Assembly (NCBI RefSeq): GCF_003387475.1
Contig: NZ_QUNO01000013.1
Coordinates: 310,001-374,000 of the forward strand
DNA from: Kutzneria buriramensis
GTDB lineage: Bacteria > Actinomycetota > Actinomycetes > Mycobacteriales > Pseudonocardiaceae
DNA: 64,000 bases
Reading direction: 5' to 3'
Shown: in pieces, positions 42,867 through 52,582 of the stretch
Position numbering within the stretch: position 1 is the stretch's first letter
Layout of the letters: each line of letters begins with the position of its first letter
Made by a program: the position numbers and the translations under genes
The notes under the pieces: model-generated
Databases searched by the model: none
Told to the model about the DNA's origin: nothing
What the model saw: only the letters and a program-made list of their open reading frames with translations

Positions 42867-45765
42867 GCGCGCCGAGGCTGAGCATGGCGGCGGCGATCCG
42901 CGCGGTGTCGCCGATGGTCCGCCACAGGCGCAGCGCGCGGTCGTAGTGCCGCCGGGCCGCGCCCGGCTGGTCCAGTGCCGCGTTGAGGTCGGCCAGCAGC
43001 CGCCAGCACTCGGCCTCGTCCCGGCGGTCGCCGTGCCGGTGGAAGACGCCGGCGGCGGACTCGAGCGCCTCCGTGGCGACCTGCCGGCTGTGCCGCCGGG
43101 CATGCACGCGGCCGATCTCGAGCAACGTGTAGCCGGCGCAGCGCTCGTCCGACAGCTCGACGAAGGCGTCCAACGCCTGGGCGAGGCAGGCCAGCGCGGC
43201 GCCCGGGTTGCCGCGCTGGTCGTGCAGGGAACTCATACGGCGCAGCACGACGGCGATCCGGTGCCGGTCGCCCAGCGCCCGCGCCAGCCGCAGCGCCTCC
43301 TCGAACCACTCGGCGGCCTCGTCCAACTCCCCGCGTGCCAACAACATCGAGGCGATGGACGACCGCAGCTGCGCCTCCAGGTGCCGGTCCCGCTCGCCGA
43401 CCACGATCAGCAGCGCCTGCCGGACCTGGCTCAGCGCCTCGTCGTGACGGCCCTGTTCCCGGCTCACCGTGCCCAGCATGGACAGCGCCAGGGCGCCGCC
43501 GAGCTTGTCGCCGGTGAGCTGGCACAGAGCGCGTGCGGCCTCGATGTCCCGCACGGCGTCGTCGAAGTCGTCACGGTAGATGTGCACCTGGCCGAGCGCC
43601 CGCAGCAGCACGGATTCCCCGCGCAGGTTGTTCGCCGCGCGTACGGCCTCCAGCGCGATGTGGTGCCCGAGCTTCCAGTCCTCGTGCAGGCAACGGTGGT
43701 CGTAGTAGGTCACGGCGCTCGCGGCGAGCTCCCAGGCCGGCTCGTCCAGCCCCCAGTCGGCGGCCAGCCGGACGGCGCCGAGCAGCGTGTCCCGTTCGGC
43801 GTCGAACCACGCGAACGGGTCGGCGACGAGCCGCGGCGTCTCCGGCGGCGTCCACCGCAGCGCCGTGCCGGGGGCCAGCGACAGCAGGCCGGCCGGCATC
43901 AGGTCGGTGGCGTGCTCGGCCAGCGACAGCCAGCCGCCCAGCACACGGGCGATCGCGTCCCGGCGCTCCGGATACGGTATGCGGTCGACGGATTCCCTGG
44001 CGTAGGCGCGAATCAGGTCGTGCAGCCGGTAGCGCGGCTGGCCGATCGCGTCGGTGGTGGTCAGGCGCAGCAGGCTGGCGTCGACGAGCGTGTCCAGCAC
44101 GGCCTCGGCGTCCGGCCGGTCGAGCAGCGCACCCACCACCCAGCCCGGAAGCGTATGCGCGCCAAGGAGTCCGAGCAGGCTCAGCGCCCGCGCCGCGTCC
44201 GGCGGCAGCAGTCGCATGCTCAGTTCCACGCTGGCGCGCACGCCCAGCTGCCCGATCCGCAGCTCGGTCAGCCGCCGGGACTCGTCGGCCAGCCGCTCCC
44301 GCAGCACCCGCAGAGACCACGCCGGCCGGCCCGCCAGCCGGGCCCCGGCGATGCGGATGGCCAGCGGCAGATTGCCGCAGCTGTCCAGGATCGCCGCCGC
44401 CTCACCGGGTTCGGCGGCGACGCGTTCCCCGCCGACGATGCCGGTGAACAGCTCGTACGCCTCGGCGTGGTCGAGCACGTCCAGGTCGATCTGCCGGGCG
44501 CCGGGCAGCTCGGTGAGCAGGGCGCGGCTGGTGATCAGCACCGCGCAGCCGCCGGCCGCCGGCAGCAGCGGCAGCACCTGCTCGGCGGCGCCGGCGTCCT
44601 CCAGCACCACCAGCATGCGCCGGTCGGCCAGCAGCGACCGGTACAGCGCGGCCCGCTCGGTGAGCCTGGGCGGGATCGCGTTGCCGGCAACGGAAAGCGC
44701 ACGCAGCGCGTCGGCGAGCAACTGCGCCGGCTGCTGCGGCGTGTCCGAGGTGGCCGCGAGGTCGAAGTACAGCTGGCCGTCCGGGAACGACTCGCTGACC
44801 AGATGCGCGGCCCGTACGACCAGGCTGGACTTGCCGACACCCGGACCGCCGGCGACGGCCACGACGCTCGGCGTGCGGGCGACCAGAGCCGTCGTCACCT
44901 CGGCCACCTGCTCGACCCGGCCGACGAAGTCCAGGACCGGCAACGGAAGCTGGCGCACCGGCAGCGGCGCCGCGGTCGCTTCCACCGGCTCCGACCCGGG
45001 TTCCAACTCCGGATCGCCGCGCAGGATCAGCTCGTAGCAGCGGCGCAGCCGCGCGCCCGGGTCGATGCCCAGCTCGTCGGCCAACACCGTGCGCACGGTG
45101 TCGAACACCGCCAGCGCCTCGGCCCGCCGCCCCTGCCGGTACAGCGCGATCATCTGCAACTCGCGCAGGCGTTCCCGGAACGGATACGTCTTGGTCAGCC
45201 GGGCCAGATCCGCGGCCGCCGCGTCGTGTTGCCCGCGCGCCAGGGTGATCTCCGCCAGGTCCTCCAGCGCGGCGATCCGCAGCTCGTCCAGCCGCGCCCG
45301 CTCGGTGTCGGCGGCCTCGGCGTCGAAACCGTCGTACGCGGGACCGCGCCACAGCGCCAGCGCCTCCCGTAGACACGCCTGCGCCGCAACGAGTTCGCCG
45401 TCGGCGAACTGGGACCGGGCGGTCTCCACCAGCTCCCCGAACCGGGCGCTGTCCAGCTGACCGGTCGACAGCCGCAGCCGGTAACCGCCGGCCAGCGGCG
45501 CCAGCTCCGGTCCTTCGTCCCCGAACGATCGGCGCAGCTCGCCGACGTACTTCTGCAACAGGTTCAGGGCGCTGCGCGGCGGATCGCCCGCCCACACCAG
45601 GTCGATGATCCGATCCCGGTCCACCCGCTCGTTGACGTGCAGCAACAGCACCGCCAGCAGCCGCTGGTGCTTGGCCGAGCCGACACGCACTTCGTCCGAA
45701 CCACGCCACGCCGCAACCGGTCCGAGAACCCCGAATCTCGGACCGCCCCCCGACAGTTCCGTCAT
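42844..45765 (-). CDS. AfsR-like SARP regulator with NB-ARC and TPR domains
   Basis: 973 residues. The order is OmpR-type winged helix (about 10-100, VLGPVAAWRG start), BTAD (about 105-250), NB-ARC ATPase with Walker A GGPGVGKSS near 305 and MLVVLEDAG near 385, then a winged-helix hinge and TPR repeats from about 640 to the end (for example GALALSMLGTVSREQGRHDEALSQVRQAL pattern). This is the full AfsR architecture. Start 45765 has AAGGGG 5-8 bases upstream; 45789 is a weaker alternative. It likely integrates signals for secondary metabolism or secretion. It is divergent from an inhibitor gene. Confidence 0.9.
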   Translation of the reverse strand: MTELSGGGPRFGVLGPVAAWRGSDEVRVGSAKHQRLLAVLLLHVNERVDRDRIIDLVWAGDPPRSALNLLQKYVGELRRSFGDEGPELAPLAGGYRLRLSTGQLDSARFGELVETARSQFADGELVAAQACLREALALWRGPAYDGFDAEAADTERARLDELRIAALEDLAEITLARGQHDAAAADLARLTKTYPFRERLRELQMIALYRQGRRAEALAVFDTVRTVLADELGIDPGARLRRCYELILRGDPELEPGSEPVEATAAPLPVRQLPLPVLDFVGRVEQVAEVTTALVARTPSVVAVAGGPGVGKSSLVVRAAHLVSESFPDGQLYFDLAATSDTPQQPAQLLADALRALSVAGNAIPPRLTERAALYRSLLADRRMLVVLEDAGAAEQVLPLLPAAGGCAVLITSRALLTELPGARQIDLDVLDHAEAYELFTGIVGGERVAAEPGEAAAILDSCGNLPLAIRIAGARLAGRPAWSLRVLRERLADESRRLTELRIGQLGVRASVELSMRLLPPDAARALSLLGLLGAHTLPGWVVGALLDRPDAEAVLDTLVDASLLRLTTTDAIGQPRYRLHDLIRAYARESVDRIPYPERRDAIARVLGGWLSLAEHATDLMPAGLLSLAPGTALRWTPPETPRLVADPFAWFDAERDTLLGAVRLAADWGLDEPAWELAASAVTYYDHRCLHEDWKLGHHIALEAVRAANNLRGESVLLRALGQVHIYRDDFDDAVRDIEAARALCQLTGDKLGGALALSMLGTVSREQGRHDEALSQVRQALLIVVGERDRHLEAQLRSSIASMLLARGELDEAAEWFEEALRLARALGDRHRIAVVLRRMSSLHDQRGNPGAALACLAQALDAFVELSDERCAGYTLLEIGRVHARRHSRQVATEALESAAGVFHRHGDRRDEAECWRLLADLNAALDQPGAARRHYDRALRLWRTIGDTARIAAAMLSLGALSTGRPG

Positions 45766-45908
45766 GTCGTCCCCTTCGACGCCGATCACGATACGGGGTC
45801 GATGACCTTCTTCCGTGGGATTTCAGTGGAACTGCCGTGTGACTGCAGCGGGCGGCGGCAGTGTCAGCGCTGGCCGGGGCGATCGCCCCGGCTCCGAGGG
45901 GAGAAACA

Positions 45909-46307
45909 ATGTCCGTTTCCAAGAAGCTCGTCGGCGCGGCCATCGCGGCCGCCGCCGGCGTGGCCCTGCTGGCGCCCGCCACCGCGTTCGCCGGCACCAA
46001 CGACAACACGTGCCTCAGCGGCGACAACTGCCTGTACTTCAACTCGAACTACCAGGGCGCGGTCGCCGGCTTCGAGTTCGCGGTCTACGACTTCGCCGGC
46101 TACAACTTCCGTGGCCCGGGCAACGGCGCCGGCCAGCCGGTGAAGAACAACGCCGCGTCCGACTACAACAACGACCCGAACTGCACCGTCTGGGTCTGGT
46201 ACAACCACGGTTACCAGGGACCGGCCGACGCGATCGCGCCGCAGCGAGGCCTTCCGCAGCTGCAGCACACGTACAACCAGAACGCGTCGCAGTCGTGGAC
46301 CTGCTGA
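45909..46307 (+). CDS. Secreted peptidase inhibitor I36-like protein
   Basis: 132 residues. A signal peptide (LVGAAIAAAAGVALLAPATAFA) precedes a small cysteine-containing domain beginning NTCLSGDNCLYFNSNYQGA. This matches the beta-gamma-crystallin-like fold of the I36 Streptomyces metalloproteinase-inhibitor family; four cysteines could form two disulfides (CLSGDNC, NCTVW, SWTC). GAGGGGAGAAAC precedes the ATG at 45909. A metalloprotease is encoded elsewhere in the window, but no direct link is shown. Confidence 0.75.
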   Translation: MSVSKKLVGAAIAAAAGVALLAPATAFAGTNDNTCLSGDNCLYFNSNYQGAVAGFEFAVYDFAGYNFRGPGNGAGQPVKNNAASDYNNDPNCTVWVWYNHGYQGPADAIAPQRGLPQLQHTYNQNASQSWTC

Positions 46308-47164
46308 ACAGTTCGTCCGTCGCGTCGCCCGGAATCCCTTCCGGGCGGCGCGCCGCTCTCGCCATTGCCGGGCTGACCCTGCTGGCCGGATGCAGCAGCG
46401 CACCCGCGGTCGGCGACATTCCCACGCTGACGTCGACGGCCGGCATCCACCTGCCGATCGAGCAGTACATGCCCTCGTCGGCACAGGCCGCACGCGTGAC
46501 CGACGCGCTCAGCACGCTCACCGCCCAGTGCATGCACCAGCACGGGTTCACGTACCCGGTCACGCGGGCGGTTGCCGGCATCGGCGTCCTCGACCGCCGC
46601 TACGGCATCACCGACGCCGGCAACGGCTACCATCTGCCGGCGGGCCAACTGCCCTCCCCGCCACCCGTCGCCGCCCACTCACCGGCCGAACTCACCGCAC
46701 TCACCGGCGATTCGCAGGGAAGGACCCGCCCGGGCGACCCCGCCGGCTGCCTCGGCGAGGCTCAGCACAAGCTCGATTCCGGCGGCGCGACCTATGGCAC
46801 GTCACCGATCGCGCGCCAGGTCGACCACGACAGTTTCGACGCGTCCAAGGCCGATTCCCGGGTGCAGGCGGTGTTCGCACAGTGGTCGGCGTGCATGAAG
46901 GACGCCGGATATCGGGCCGATTCGCCGATGGACGTGCCGCCGGACTCGATGTCGGTCACCACGCCGAAACCGTCCGCGGCGGAGCTGGCGATGGCCACGG
47001 CGGACGTGGCCTGCAAGCGGCGGACCAACCTGGTCGGTGTCTGGTTCACCGTGGAGACCGCCTACCAGCGACAACTGATCGACCAGCACGCGGACGAGCT
47101 CGACCGGGCCCGCGCCGGGCTGGCCGCCGAGCTCAAGCTGGTCGACAGCGTGAACGGCGGGTGA
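46295..47164 (+). CDS. Lipoprotein, hypothetical
   Basis: 289 residues from a GTG at 46295 that overlaps the upstream gene by 13 bases. The signal ends in LLAGC (lipobox). The mature part has QCMHQHGFTYP and SACMKDAGYRAD, which are Cys-containing helical blocks seen in a family of actinomycete surface lipoproteins of unknown role. The start has only a weak ribosome site and translation probably depends on coupling with the inhibitor gene. Confidence 0.7.
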   Translation: MDLLNSSSVASPGIPSGRRAALAIAGLTLLAGCSSAPAVGDIPTLTSTAGIHLPIEQYMPSSAQAARVTDALSTLTAQCMHQHGFTYPVTRAVAGIGVLDRRYGITDAGNGYHLPAGQLPSPPPVAAHSPAELTALTGDSQGRTRPGDPAGCLGEAQHKLDSGGATYGTSPIARQVDHDSFDASKADSRVQAVFAQWSACMKDAGYRADSPMDVPPDSMSVTTPKPSAAELAMATADVACKRRTNLVGVWFTVETAYQRQLIDQHADELDRARAGLAAELKLVDSVNGG

Positions 47165-47307
47165 CTCCTGCCCGAAAACGACGCGGAACAATTCACGAAC
47201 TGCCGGCCGCCGTCCGAATATCCACCCATCCGTTTCCACTTTCCCGGCTGCCGTTTTCCGGGCGCGACAATGACGTCGACAATGGGGAAACGAGTGGGCA
47301 GGTGACA

Positions 47308-48993
47308 ATGAGACGACGAATGCCGGGGGTGCTCGCGGCGGTGGTGCTGCTGGCCACCGCCTGCGGCGGCGGGCCCGACCAGGGCACCACGATCAAATCG
47401 ACCGAGTCCGTCACCGGGCACAACGACATCAATCCGCGGCCGGCGGCGGACATCAAGCCGGGCGGCGTCCTCCAGTGGCCGATCGACGCGCTGCCGGCCA
47501 ACTGGAATCCCGACCAGCTCGACGGCGGTTTCGCCAACGGCGACTGGATGATCACCAACGCGCTGCTGCCGTGGCTGTTCACGGCCCGTGCCGACAACTC
47601 GCTGGCGCTGAACAAGGACTACCTGACCTCGGCCCAGCTCGTGTCGACGAACCCGCAGGTGGTCGAGTACAAGATCAACCCCAGGGCGCGGTGGTCCACC
47701 GGCCGGGCCATCTCGTGGGAGGACTTCCGCGCCGCCTGGCAGGCCTGCGACGGCCGGAACACCGCCTTCCAGTGCGCCAGCACCACCGGCCTGGAGAACA
47801 TCGCCGGCGTCGAGCGCGGCGGCGACGACCAGGACGTGAAGGTCACCTTCGCGCGGCCGTTCGGCGAGTGGCAGAGCCTGTTCTCGCCGCTGACGCCCAA
47901 GGAGCTCAACGCCGACCCGGACACGTTCAACAAGGCCTGGGCCGACACCCAGCCGATCACCGCCGCCGCGTTCAAGATCGGCCGGATCGACGCGACCGGC
48001 AAGACAGTCACCCTGGTCGCGGACAGGTCGTGGTGGGGCAGCCAGGCGCACCTGGACCAGATCGTGTTCAAGGTCGTCGCGCGCGCCGCCGTGCCGGACG
48101 CGCTGGCCAGCGGCGCCATCGACTTCTACCGCATCGGCTCCACCGTCGACCTGTACAAACGGGCCCAGACGACCAAGGGCGTGACGATCCGGCAGGCCAC
48201 CGAGGCGCAGTACAACCTGGTGGACTTCAACGGCGCGCCCGGCACGCCGCTGCGCGACCGGGCCACCCGGGTCGCGGTCGAGCAGGCGATCGACACCAGG
48301 GCCGTGGCCAGGGGCCTGATCGGGCAGATGGTTCCCGATCCCCAGCCGGTCGGCAACCACTTCTTCGCCCAGGGCGACCGGAACTACCGTGACAACTCGG
48401 GGCCGGTGAAGTACGACCCGGACGCGGCCCGCAAGAAGCTGGACGAGCTGGGGTACAAGCAGAGCGGCGAGTTCCGGGTCAAGGACGGCAAGGAGTTCGA
48501 CCTGAACTTCGTGCTCCCGGCCGGCATCCCGCTCAGCACCTCCATCGGCGCCCTCGTGCAGTCGCAGCTCAAGGCCGCCGGCATCAACGCCAAGATCAAC
48601 GCGGTGCCGCCGGCCGACTTCTTCCCGAACTACGTCAACCGCGGCGCGTACGACGTGATCAGCTACTCCTACCAGGGCCAGCCGCAGCCGCTGGCCGCCA
48701 GCAGATCAGCGTTCTACTACACGCCGGGCAATCTCCAGCAGAACCACAGCGCCGTCGGCAGCGACGAGCTCAACCGGCTGCTCGACGCGGCCGGCGCGGA
48801 AACCGACGACGCCAAGCGGATCGGGCTCGTCCAGCAGGCCGACGCCGAGATCTTCGCCGAGGGCGGCCTGCTGCCGCTCTACCAGGTGCCGGGCACGTAT
48901 GCGGTGCGCGGCACGCTGGTCAACTTCGGCGCGTTCGGCTTCGCCCAGTTCCCGATCGACTACGCCGCAATAGGTTTCGCGAAGTTGACCTGA
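47308..48993 (+). CDS. Oligopeptide/dipeptide-type ABC substrate-binding lipoprotein (family 5)
   Basis: 561 residues. The lipobox is LLATAC. The domain is the SBP_bac_5 type: GVLQWPIDALPANWNPDQLD, YKINPRARWSTGRAISWEDF (the usual W-x-D-G-x-x-x-T-A-x-D-V region) and DPDAARKKLDELGY are conserved segments. AGGTGA lies before the ATG at 47308. No permease or ATPase genes are adjacent, so it works with a distant transporter or in signalling. A repeat-family terminator follows. Confidence 0.87.
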   Translation: MRRRMPGVLAAVVLLATACGGGPDQGTTIKSTESVTGHNDINPRPAADIKPGGVLQWPIDALPANWNPDQLDGGFANGDWMITNALLPWLFTARADNSLALNKDYLTSAQLVSTNPQVVEYKINPRARWSTGRAISWEDFRAAWQACDGRNTAFQCASTTGLENIAGVERGGDDQDVKVTFARPFGEWQSLFSPLTPKELNADPDTFNKAWADTQPITAAAFKIGRIDATGKTVTLVADRSWWGSQAHLDQIVFKVVARAAVPDALASGAIDFYRIGSTVDLYKRAQTTKGVTIRQATEAQYNLVDFNGAPGTPLRDRATRVAVEQAIDTRAVARGLIGQMVPDPQPVGNHFFAQGDRNYRDNSGPVKYDPDAARKKLDELGYKQSGEFRVKDGKEFDLNFVLPAGIPLSTSIGALVQSQLKAAGINAKINAVPPADFFPNYVNRGAYDVISYSYQGQPQPLAASRSAFYYTPGNLQQNHSAVGSDELNRLLDAAGAETDDAKRIGLVQQADAEIFAEGGLLPLYQVPGTYAVRGTLVNFGAFGFAQFPIDYAAIGFAKLT

Positions 48994-48997
48994 TGCG

Positions 48998-49044
48998 GGG
49001 AAGGACGCCTCACCCTCGCTGAACGCGGGTGGGGCGTCCTTCCC
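48998..49044. terminator. Bidirectional hairpin terminator, second copy of the repeat family
   Basis: Arms 48998-49015 and 49027-49044 (18 bp, one G-T pair) share GGAAGGACGCC, the ACCCTCG loop entry and AACGCGGGT with the hairpin at 503-559. It separates the binding-protein gene from the convergent nitroreductase. Confidence 0.85.
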
Positions 49045-49048
49045 AGCG

Positions 49049-49669
49049 TCAGCTGAAGTCCAGGTCGCCGACCCGGGTCCGCTTGAGCTCGAAGAACGTC
49101 GGGTAGCCGGCCAGCGCCACCGCGCCGTCGAAGATCTTGAGGGCGTCCTCGCCGCGCGGGATCGTGCTGAGCACCGGCCCGAAGAAGGCGACGCCGTCGA
49201 TGTGGATGGTCGGCGTGCCGACGTCCATGCCCACCGGATCCATGCCCTCGTGGTGGCTCTTGCGCACGGCCTCGTCGAACTCCGTCGAATCGGCGGCCGC
49301 GTTGAGCTCCGCCGGCGCGCCGATCGCCTCCAGCGCGGCCGCGATCACCTCGCGCCGGTCCTTGTTGCCCTGGTTGTGGTATCGGACGCCGAACTCGGTG
49401 TAGTAGTCCCGCAGCGCCGCCTCGCCCCGCAGCTGCGCCAGGGCCGTCGCCACTCGGACCGCCCACCAGCCCTCGCCCAGCCGCGCCTTGTACTGCTCCG
49501 GCAGGTCCTCGCGACCGGTGTTCAGCACGGTCAGGCTCATCACGCGGAACGTCAGGTCGAGCTCGCGCTGCCGCTCGACCTCCAGGATCCAGCGCGAGGT
49601 GATCCACGCGAACGGGCAGATCGGATCGAAGTAGAAGTCGACCTTCGTGGCCGAGGCGTCAGGGCTCAT
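49049..49669 (-). CDS. DsbA-fold mycothiol-dependent nitroreductase-like protein
   Basis: 206 residues. DPICPFAW near residue 16 gives the thioredoxin-fold active site (C-P-F with a single Cys), and [13 protein letters not shown] and [17 protein letters not shown] complete the DsbA-like pattern. It resembles the mycobacterial Rv2466c enzyme, which uses mycothiol to reduce nitro compounds; mycothiol is actinobacterial, which fits. Start 49669 is the first ATG after a broken regulator fragment; a ribosome site is weak. It may act in oxidative-stress defence. Confidence 0.85.
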   Translation of the reverse strand: MSPDASATKVDFYFDPICPFAWITSRWILEVERQRELDLTFRVMSLTVLNTGREDLPEQYKARLGEGWWAVRVATALAQLRGEAALRDYYTEFGVRYHNQGNKDRREVIAAALEAIGAPAELNAAADSTEFDEAVRKSHHEGMDPVGMDVGTPTIHIDGVAFFGPVLSTIPRGEDALKIFDGAVALAGYPTFFELKRTRVGDLDFS

Positions 49670-49674
49670 GGGCC

Positions 49675-49995
49675 CAGCTTCCCAGCGGGGGTGTTCGGGC
49701 ACCAGCTCGTCCAGATCGTGATCACGCACCCGCGCGGCGAGGAGCTCGATCGCCTGCGGCACGCCCGCCAACTGCTCGCACGCCCGCGCCACGACCCGGT
49801 GATCGGCGGCGAAGCCCGGCCGCGCGGCGGCGGCCCGGTCCAGGAACAGGCGGTGCGCGTCCGGCGGGCGCAGACCGTCCAGCGGCCACACGACTTCGCC
49901 GGCGACGCCCAGCGGTTTCCGCTCGTGGCAAGGATCCGCAGCCCGCCGCAGCGTGACAACAGGTCCGCCACGCCGGTCGCGCGCTCGCAGGTGCT
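49675..49995 (-). pseudogene. Fragment of an NB-ARC/AfsR-type ATPase regulator with a frameshift
   Basis: Read leftward, one frame gives [16 protein letters not shown]. Another frame then continues [20 protein letters not shown]...[16 protein letters not shown] up to about 49680. These are consecutive parts of the sensor/AAA-lid region of AfsR/LuxR-type STAND ATPases (consensus ...[19 protein letters not shown]...). Restoring one C near 49923 (AGCGG to AGCCGG) rejoins them. Both ends are cut off, with no Walker A and no DNA-binding domain, so it is a dead remnant. Confidence 0.7.
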
Positions 49996-50149
49996 GGGCA
50001 ACACCGGCACGTCCGGCGTGTACACCTTGCAGAACGTCAACAGCGGCAAGTGCCTCGACGTGGAGAACGGCCGGACGAACGACTTCGCCGCGGTGGACCA
50101 GTACTCCTGCTACGCGGGACCGGTCCAGCAGTGGCGGCTCGCGGCCTGA
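49990..50149 (+). pseudogene. C-terminal fragment of a ricin-type lectin domain
   Basis: A plus-strand frame ending at 50149 reads [18 protein letters not shown] and later [12 protein letters not shown]. These are the last repeat and the Q-x-W end of an R-type lectin domain. Upstream of about 49990 the similarity stops and the opposite-strand regulator fragment begins, so the lectin gene has lost its start and catalytic part. This is a recombination junction between two broken genes. Confidence 0.65.
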
Positions 50150-50190
50150 GGCCCTGACGCCCTTGGCCCCGCCCGGGCCAGGGGCGTTCC

Positions 50191-51567
50191 TCAGCGCTGC
50201 ACGCCGATCCACCGCCGCTTGGTGAACTCCTCCAGGTCCGACTCGTCGTGCGGGCGGCCGCCGGCGTCGTTGACGTGCACCATGCCGGAGTTGACCCGTT
50301 CGGCGAACGCCAGGCCGCGCAACGGATCGCCGGTGTAGACGGCGTTGACCAGCGCGGGGTGGCGGTTGGTCAGCGCCAGCGCCTCCTCCTCGGTGTCGAC
50401 CACCGTGACGGGCGCGACGGGGCCGAAGATCTCCTCGGTGAAGGCGGGCATGTCCGGGGTCACGTCGGCCAGCACCGTCGGGTAGTAGAACAGTCCATCG
50501 TGGACACCGCCCTCGATCAGCCGCGCCCCCATGCGGATCGACGGCTCCACGATCTCGTGGTGCACCCGGTCGAGCTGGGCCTCGCTGATCATCGGGCCGA
50601 GGTCGACGCCGCCCTTGATCGGGTTGCCGACGGTGATCTTGCGCGCCACCGCGACGAGCGCGTCCAGGTACTCCAGGTAGACGGCCCGCTGCACGATGTG
50701 CCGGCTCGCGGTGATGCAGGTCTGCCCCTGGAACTCGAAGGAGTTCCCGCCGCCGCAGGCCGCGGCGGCGGCCACATCGGCGTCGTCGAGGACGACGAAA
50801 GCGTTGTCACCGCCCAGTTCCAGGCTCACCTGCCGGCCGTCGCGGGCGACGATCGCCGCCAGCTGCCGGCCGACCGGCACCGAGCCGGTGAAGTGGACCA
50901 GCGCCACGTCCGGATGCTCGGCGAGCGGCTGACCGGCCTCGGGACCGTAGCCGGTGACGAGGTTGATGAGTCCGGGCGGCGCGCCGGCCTCGTCGAACGC
51001 CTCCATCAGCAGCTGCCCGCCGCCGATCGGGGCCTGCTCGGCCGGCTTGAGCACGACGGCGTTGCCCAGGGCCAGCGCCGGCGCGATCGGGCGCATGGCC
51101 AGCACCAACGGGAAGTTCCACGGCGTGATGGCGCCGACCACGCCGAGCGGAAGCCGTTGCAGCAACACGAGTTTGTCCGGTTTGAACGGCGGCAGCACGT
51201 CGCCGGCCATGCGGTTGGCCAGCCCGGCCGACTCGTGCAGCTTGCGCACGGCGGCGGCCACCTCGCCGGCGGCCTTGGCCCGGATGCCGCCGGTCTCGCG
51301 CATCAGGACGTCGGTGAACTCGTCCTGCCGCCGAAGCAGCACGTCCGCGACGCGTCGCAGCAGCCAGGCCCGCTCGTCGGGCAGCCGCGCCGCCCACTCC
51401 CGCTGCGCGGAAACGGCGGCCGCCACGGCCCGCTGGACCTCATCGACTCCTCCGATCGCGAACCGGCCGATCTCCTCGCCGGTCGCCTTCTCGACCACCG
51501 GCTCCGTCTCGGCCGGTTCGAACACCCCGCCGATGTAGTGGGCGCCGTCGGAACGCCGTGGTGCCAT
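50191..51567 (-). CDS. Aldehyde dehydrogenase family protein with an apparent C-terminal internal deletion
   Basis: 458 residues. NAD-binding and catalytic features are present: [37 protein letters not shown] (Glu) and FEFQGQTC (nucleophile Cys). The family usually ends with VNDxxHVPFGGxxxSGxGR followed by LEEFT...WI. Here [19 protein letters not shown] jumps across that step, so about 20 residues, including the PFGG motif, seem missing in frame. Start 51567 has AGGACGG upstream. It is divergent from the sugar operon and could act on an aldehyde from it; activity is uncertain. Confidence 0.82.
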   Translation of the reverse strand: MAPRRSDGAHYIGGVFEPAETEPVVEKATGEEIGRFAIGGVDEVQRAVAAAVSAQREWAARLPDERAWLLRRVADVLLRRQDEFTDVLMRETGGIRAKAAGEVAAAVRKLHESAGLANRMAGDVLPPFKPDKLVLLQRLPLGVVGAITPWNFPLVLAMRPIAPALALGNAVVLKPAEQAPIGGGQLLMEAFDEAGAPPGLINLVTGYGPEAGQPLAEHPDVALVHFTGSVPVGRQLAAIVARDGRQVSLELGGDNAFVVLDDADVAAAAACGGGNSFEFQGQTCITASRHIVQRAVYLEYLDALVAVARKITVGNPIKGGVDLGPMISEAQLDRVHHEIVEPSIRMGARLIEGGVHDGLFYYPTVLADVTPDMPAFTEEIFGPVAPVTVVDTEEEALALTNRHPALVNAVYTGDPLRGLAFAERVNSGMVHVNDAGGRPHDESDLEEFTKRRWIGVQR

Positions 51568-51665
51568 GGAGCCCGTCCTCTCCGGCCGCGAAGATCGTCC
51601 CAGCTGATCACTGTAGGCGCATTCCAGCAGCTCACCGCACCCATATGCAGGATTCGGGTACACGA

Positions 51666-51705
51666 TTGACGCACCCGCCCGGCGGGAGTAGAAAGCCTTT
51701 TCTAC
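51666..51705 (+). promoter_or_regulatory. Strong promoter with palindromic operator, sugar operon
   Basis: TTGACG (51666-51671) and TAGAAA (51689-51694) are exactly 17 bases apart. GTAGAAA (51688-51694) and TTTCTAC (51699-51705) form a perfect 7-bp inverted repeat around GCCT, covering the -10. A repressor bound there would block the promoter 80 bases upstream of the isomerase start. The regulator gene is not in the window. Confidence 0.65.
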
Positions 51706-51784
51706 GGGCGGCAGCCGCCCCGGTCCGACCGCCTCGAACCCTGCGCGGAGCCGTCGGCCGCTTCCCCACGCGGTCAGGAGATGG

Positions 51785-52582
51785 ATGCCCATGCGCTTGT
51801 CCGTGATCACCGACGAGGTCGACCCCGACTTCGACGCCGCGCTGCGGGTGTGCGAGTCGCTGGACGTCCGGGGCATCGAGGTGCGCACGATCGGCGGCCG
51901 CAACATCGTGCACCATCCGCCGGAGACGGTCCGCCGGGTGCGGGATTCCCTGGCCGCCGGCGGTTTCACCTGCCCCGTGGTGGACACACCGTTCCTCAAG
52001 ACCAAGGTCGAGGAGACGGCCTGGGCCGACCTCGACCGCGGCATCGAGATCGCCGACATGCTGGGCGCGGGCATCGTGCGCCTGTTCTCCGGCCTGCGCA
52101 TCGCCGAGCCGGAGACCGCGCTGCCGTGGCTGGCCGACGTGCTGGCCGAATCGAGCCGTCGGGCGGCGGGCGCGGGCCTCGCGATCGCGCTGGAGATCGA
52201 GTTCGTGTGCAACATCGCGCTGGCTCGGGAGGCCCGCGAGCTGCTGCGCTGGCTGCCGGCCGACGCCGTCGGGCTGGTGTGGGATCCCGGCAACGAGGCC
52301 AAGTTCCTGGGCCTGCGCCCCGATCCCGCCGAGTACGGGACCGTGCGGCAGGCCGTGCGGCACGTGCACGTGAAGGACTTCGACGGCGACTGGGTCAAGG
52401 TCGGCGACGGCATCGTCGACTGGGACGCGCAGCTCGCGGCGCTGGCCGGCGGCGGCTACCAGGGCTATCTCTCGATGGAGACCCACTACGCCACACCGGA
52501 GGGCGGCGCGGCCGAGGCGACCCGCGAATCGGTGGCGGCGCTGCGCGAACTGGCCGCGCGCCGGGGTGTCGACCTCTCATGA
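51785..52582 (+). CDS. Sugar phosphate isomerase/epimerase (TIM-barrel, xylose isomerase-like)
   Basis: 265 residues beginning MPMRLSVITDEVDPDFDAALRV. The AP-endonuclease-2/hexulose-isomerase barrel shows metal ligands Glu in LEIEFVCN, Asp/His in WDPGN and VRHVHVKD, and a late Glu in SMETHYA. It acts on a keto sugar or inosose-type substrate. AGGAG lies 4 bases before the ATG at 51785. The end overlaps the dehydrogenase start (ATGA), so the pair is co-translated. First gene of the operon. Confidence 0.85.
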   Translation: MPMRLSVITDEVDPDFDAALRVCESLDVRGIEVRTIGGRNIVHHPPETVRRVRDSLAAGGFTCPVVDTPFLKTKVEETAWADLDRGIEIADMLGAGIVRLFSGLRIAEPETALPWLADVLAESSRRAAGAGLAIALEIEFVCNIALAREARELLRWLPADAVGLVWDPGNEAKFLGLRPDPAEYGTVRQAVRHVHVKDFDGDWVKVGDGIVDWDAQLAALAGGGYQGYLSMETHYATPEGGAAEATRESVAALRELAARRGVDLS

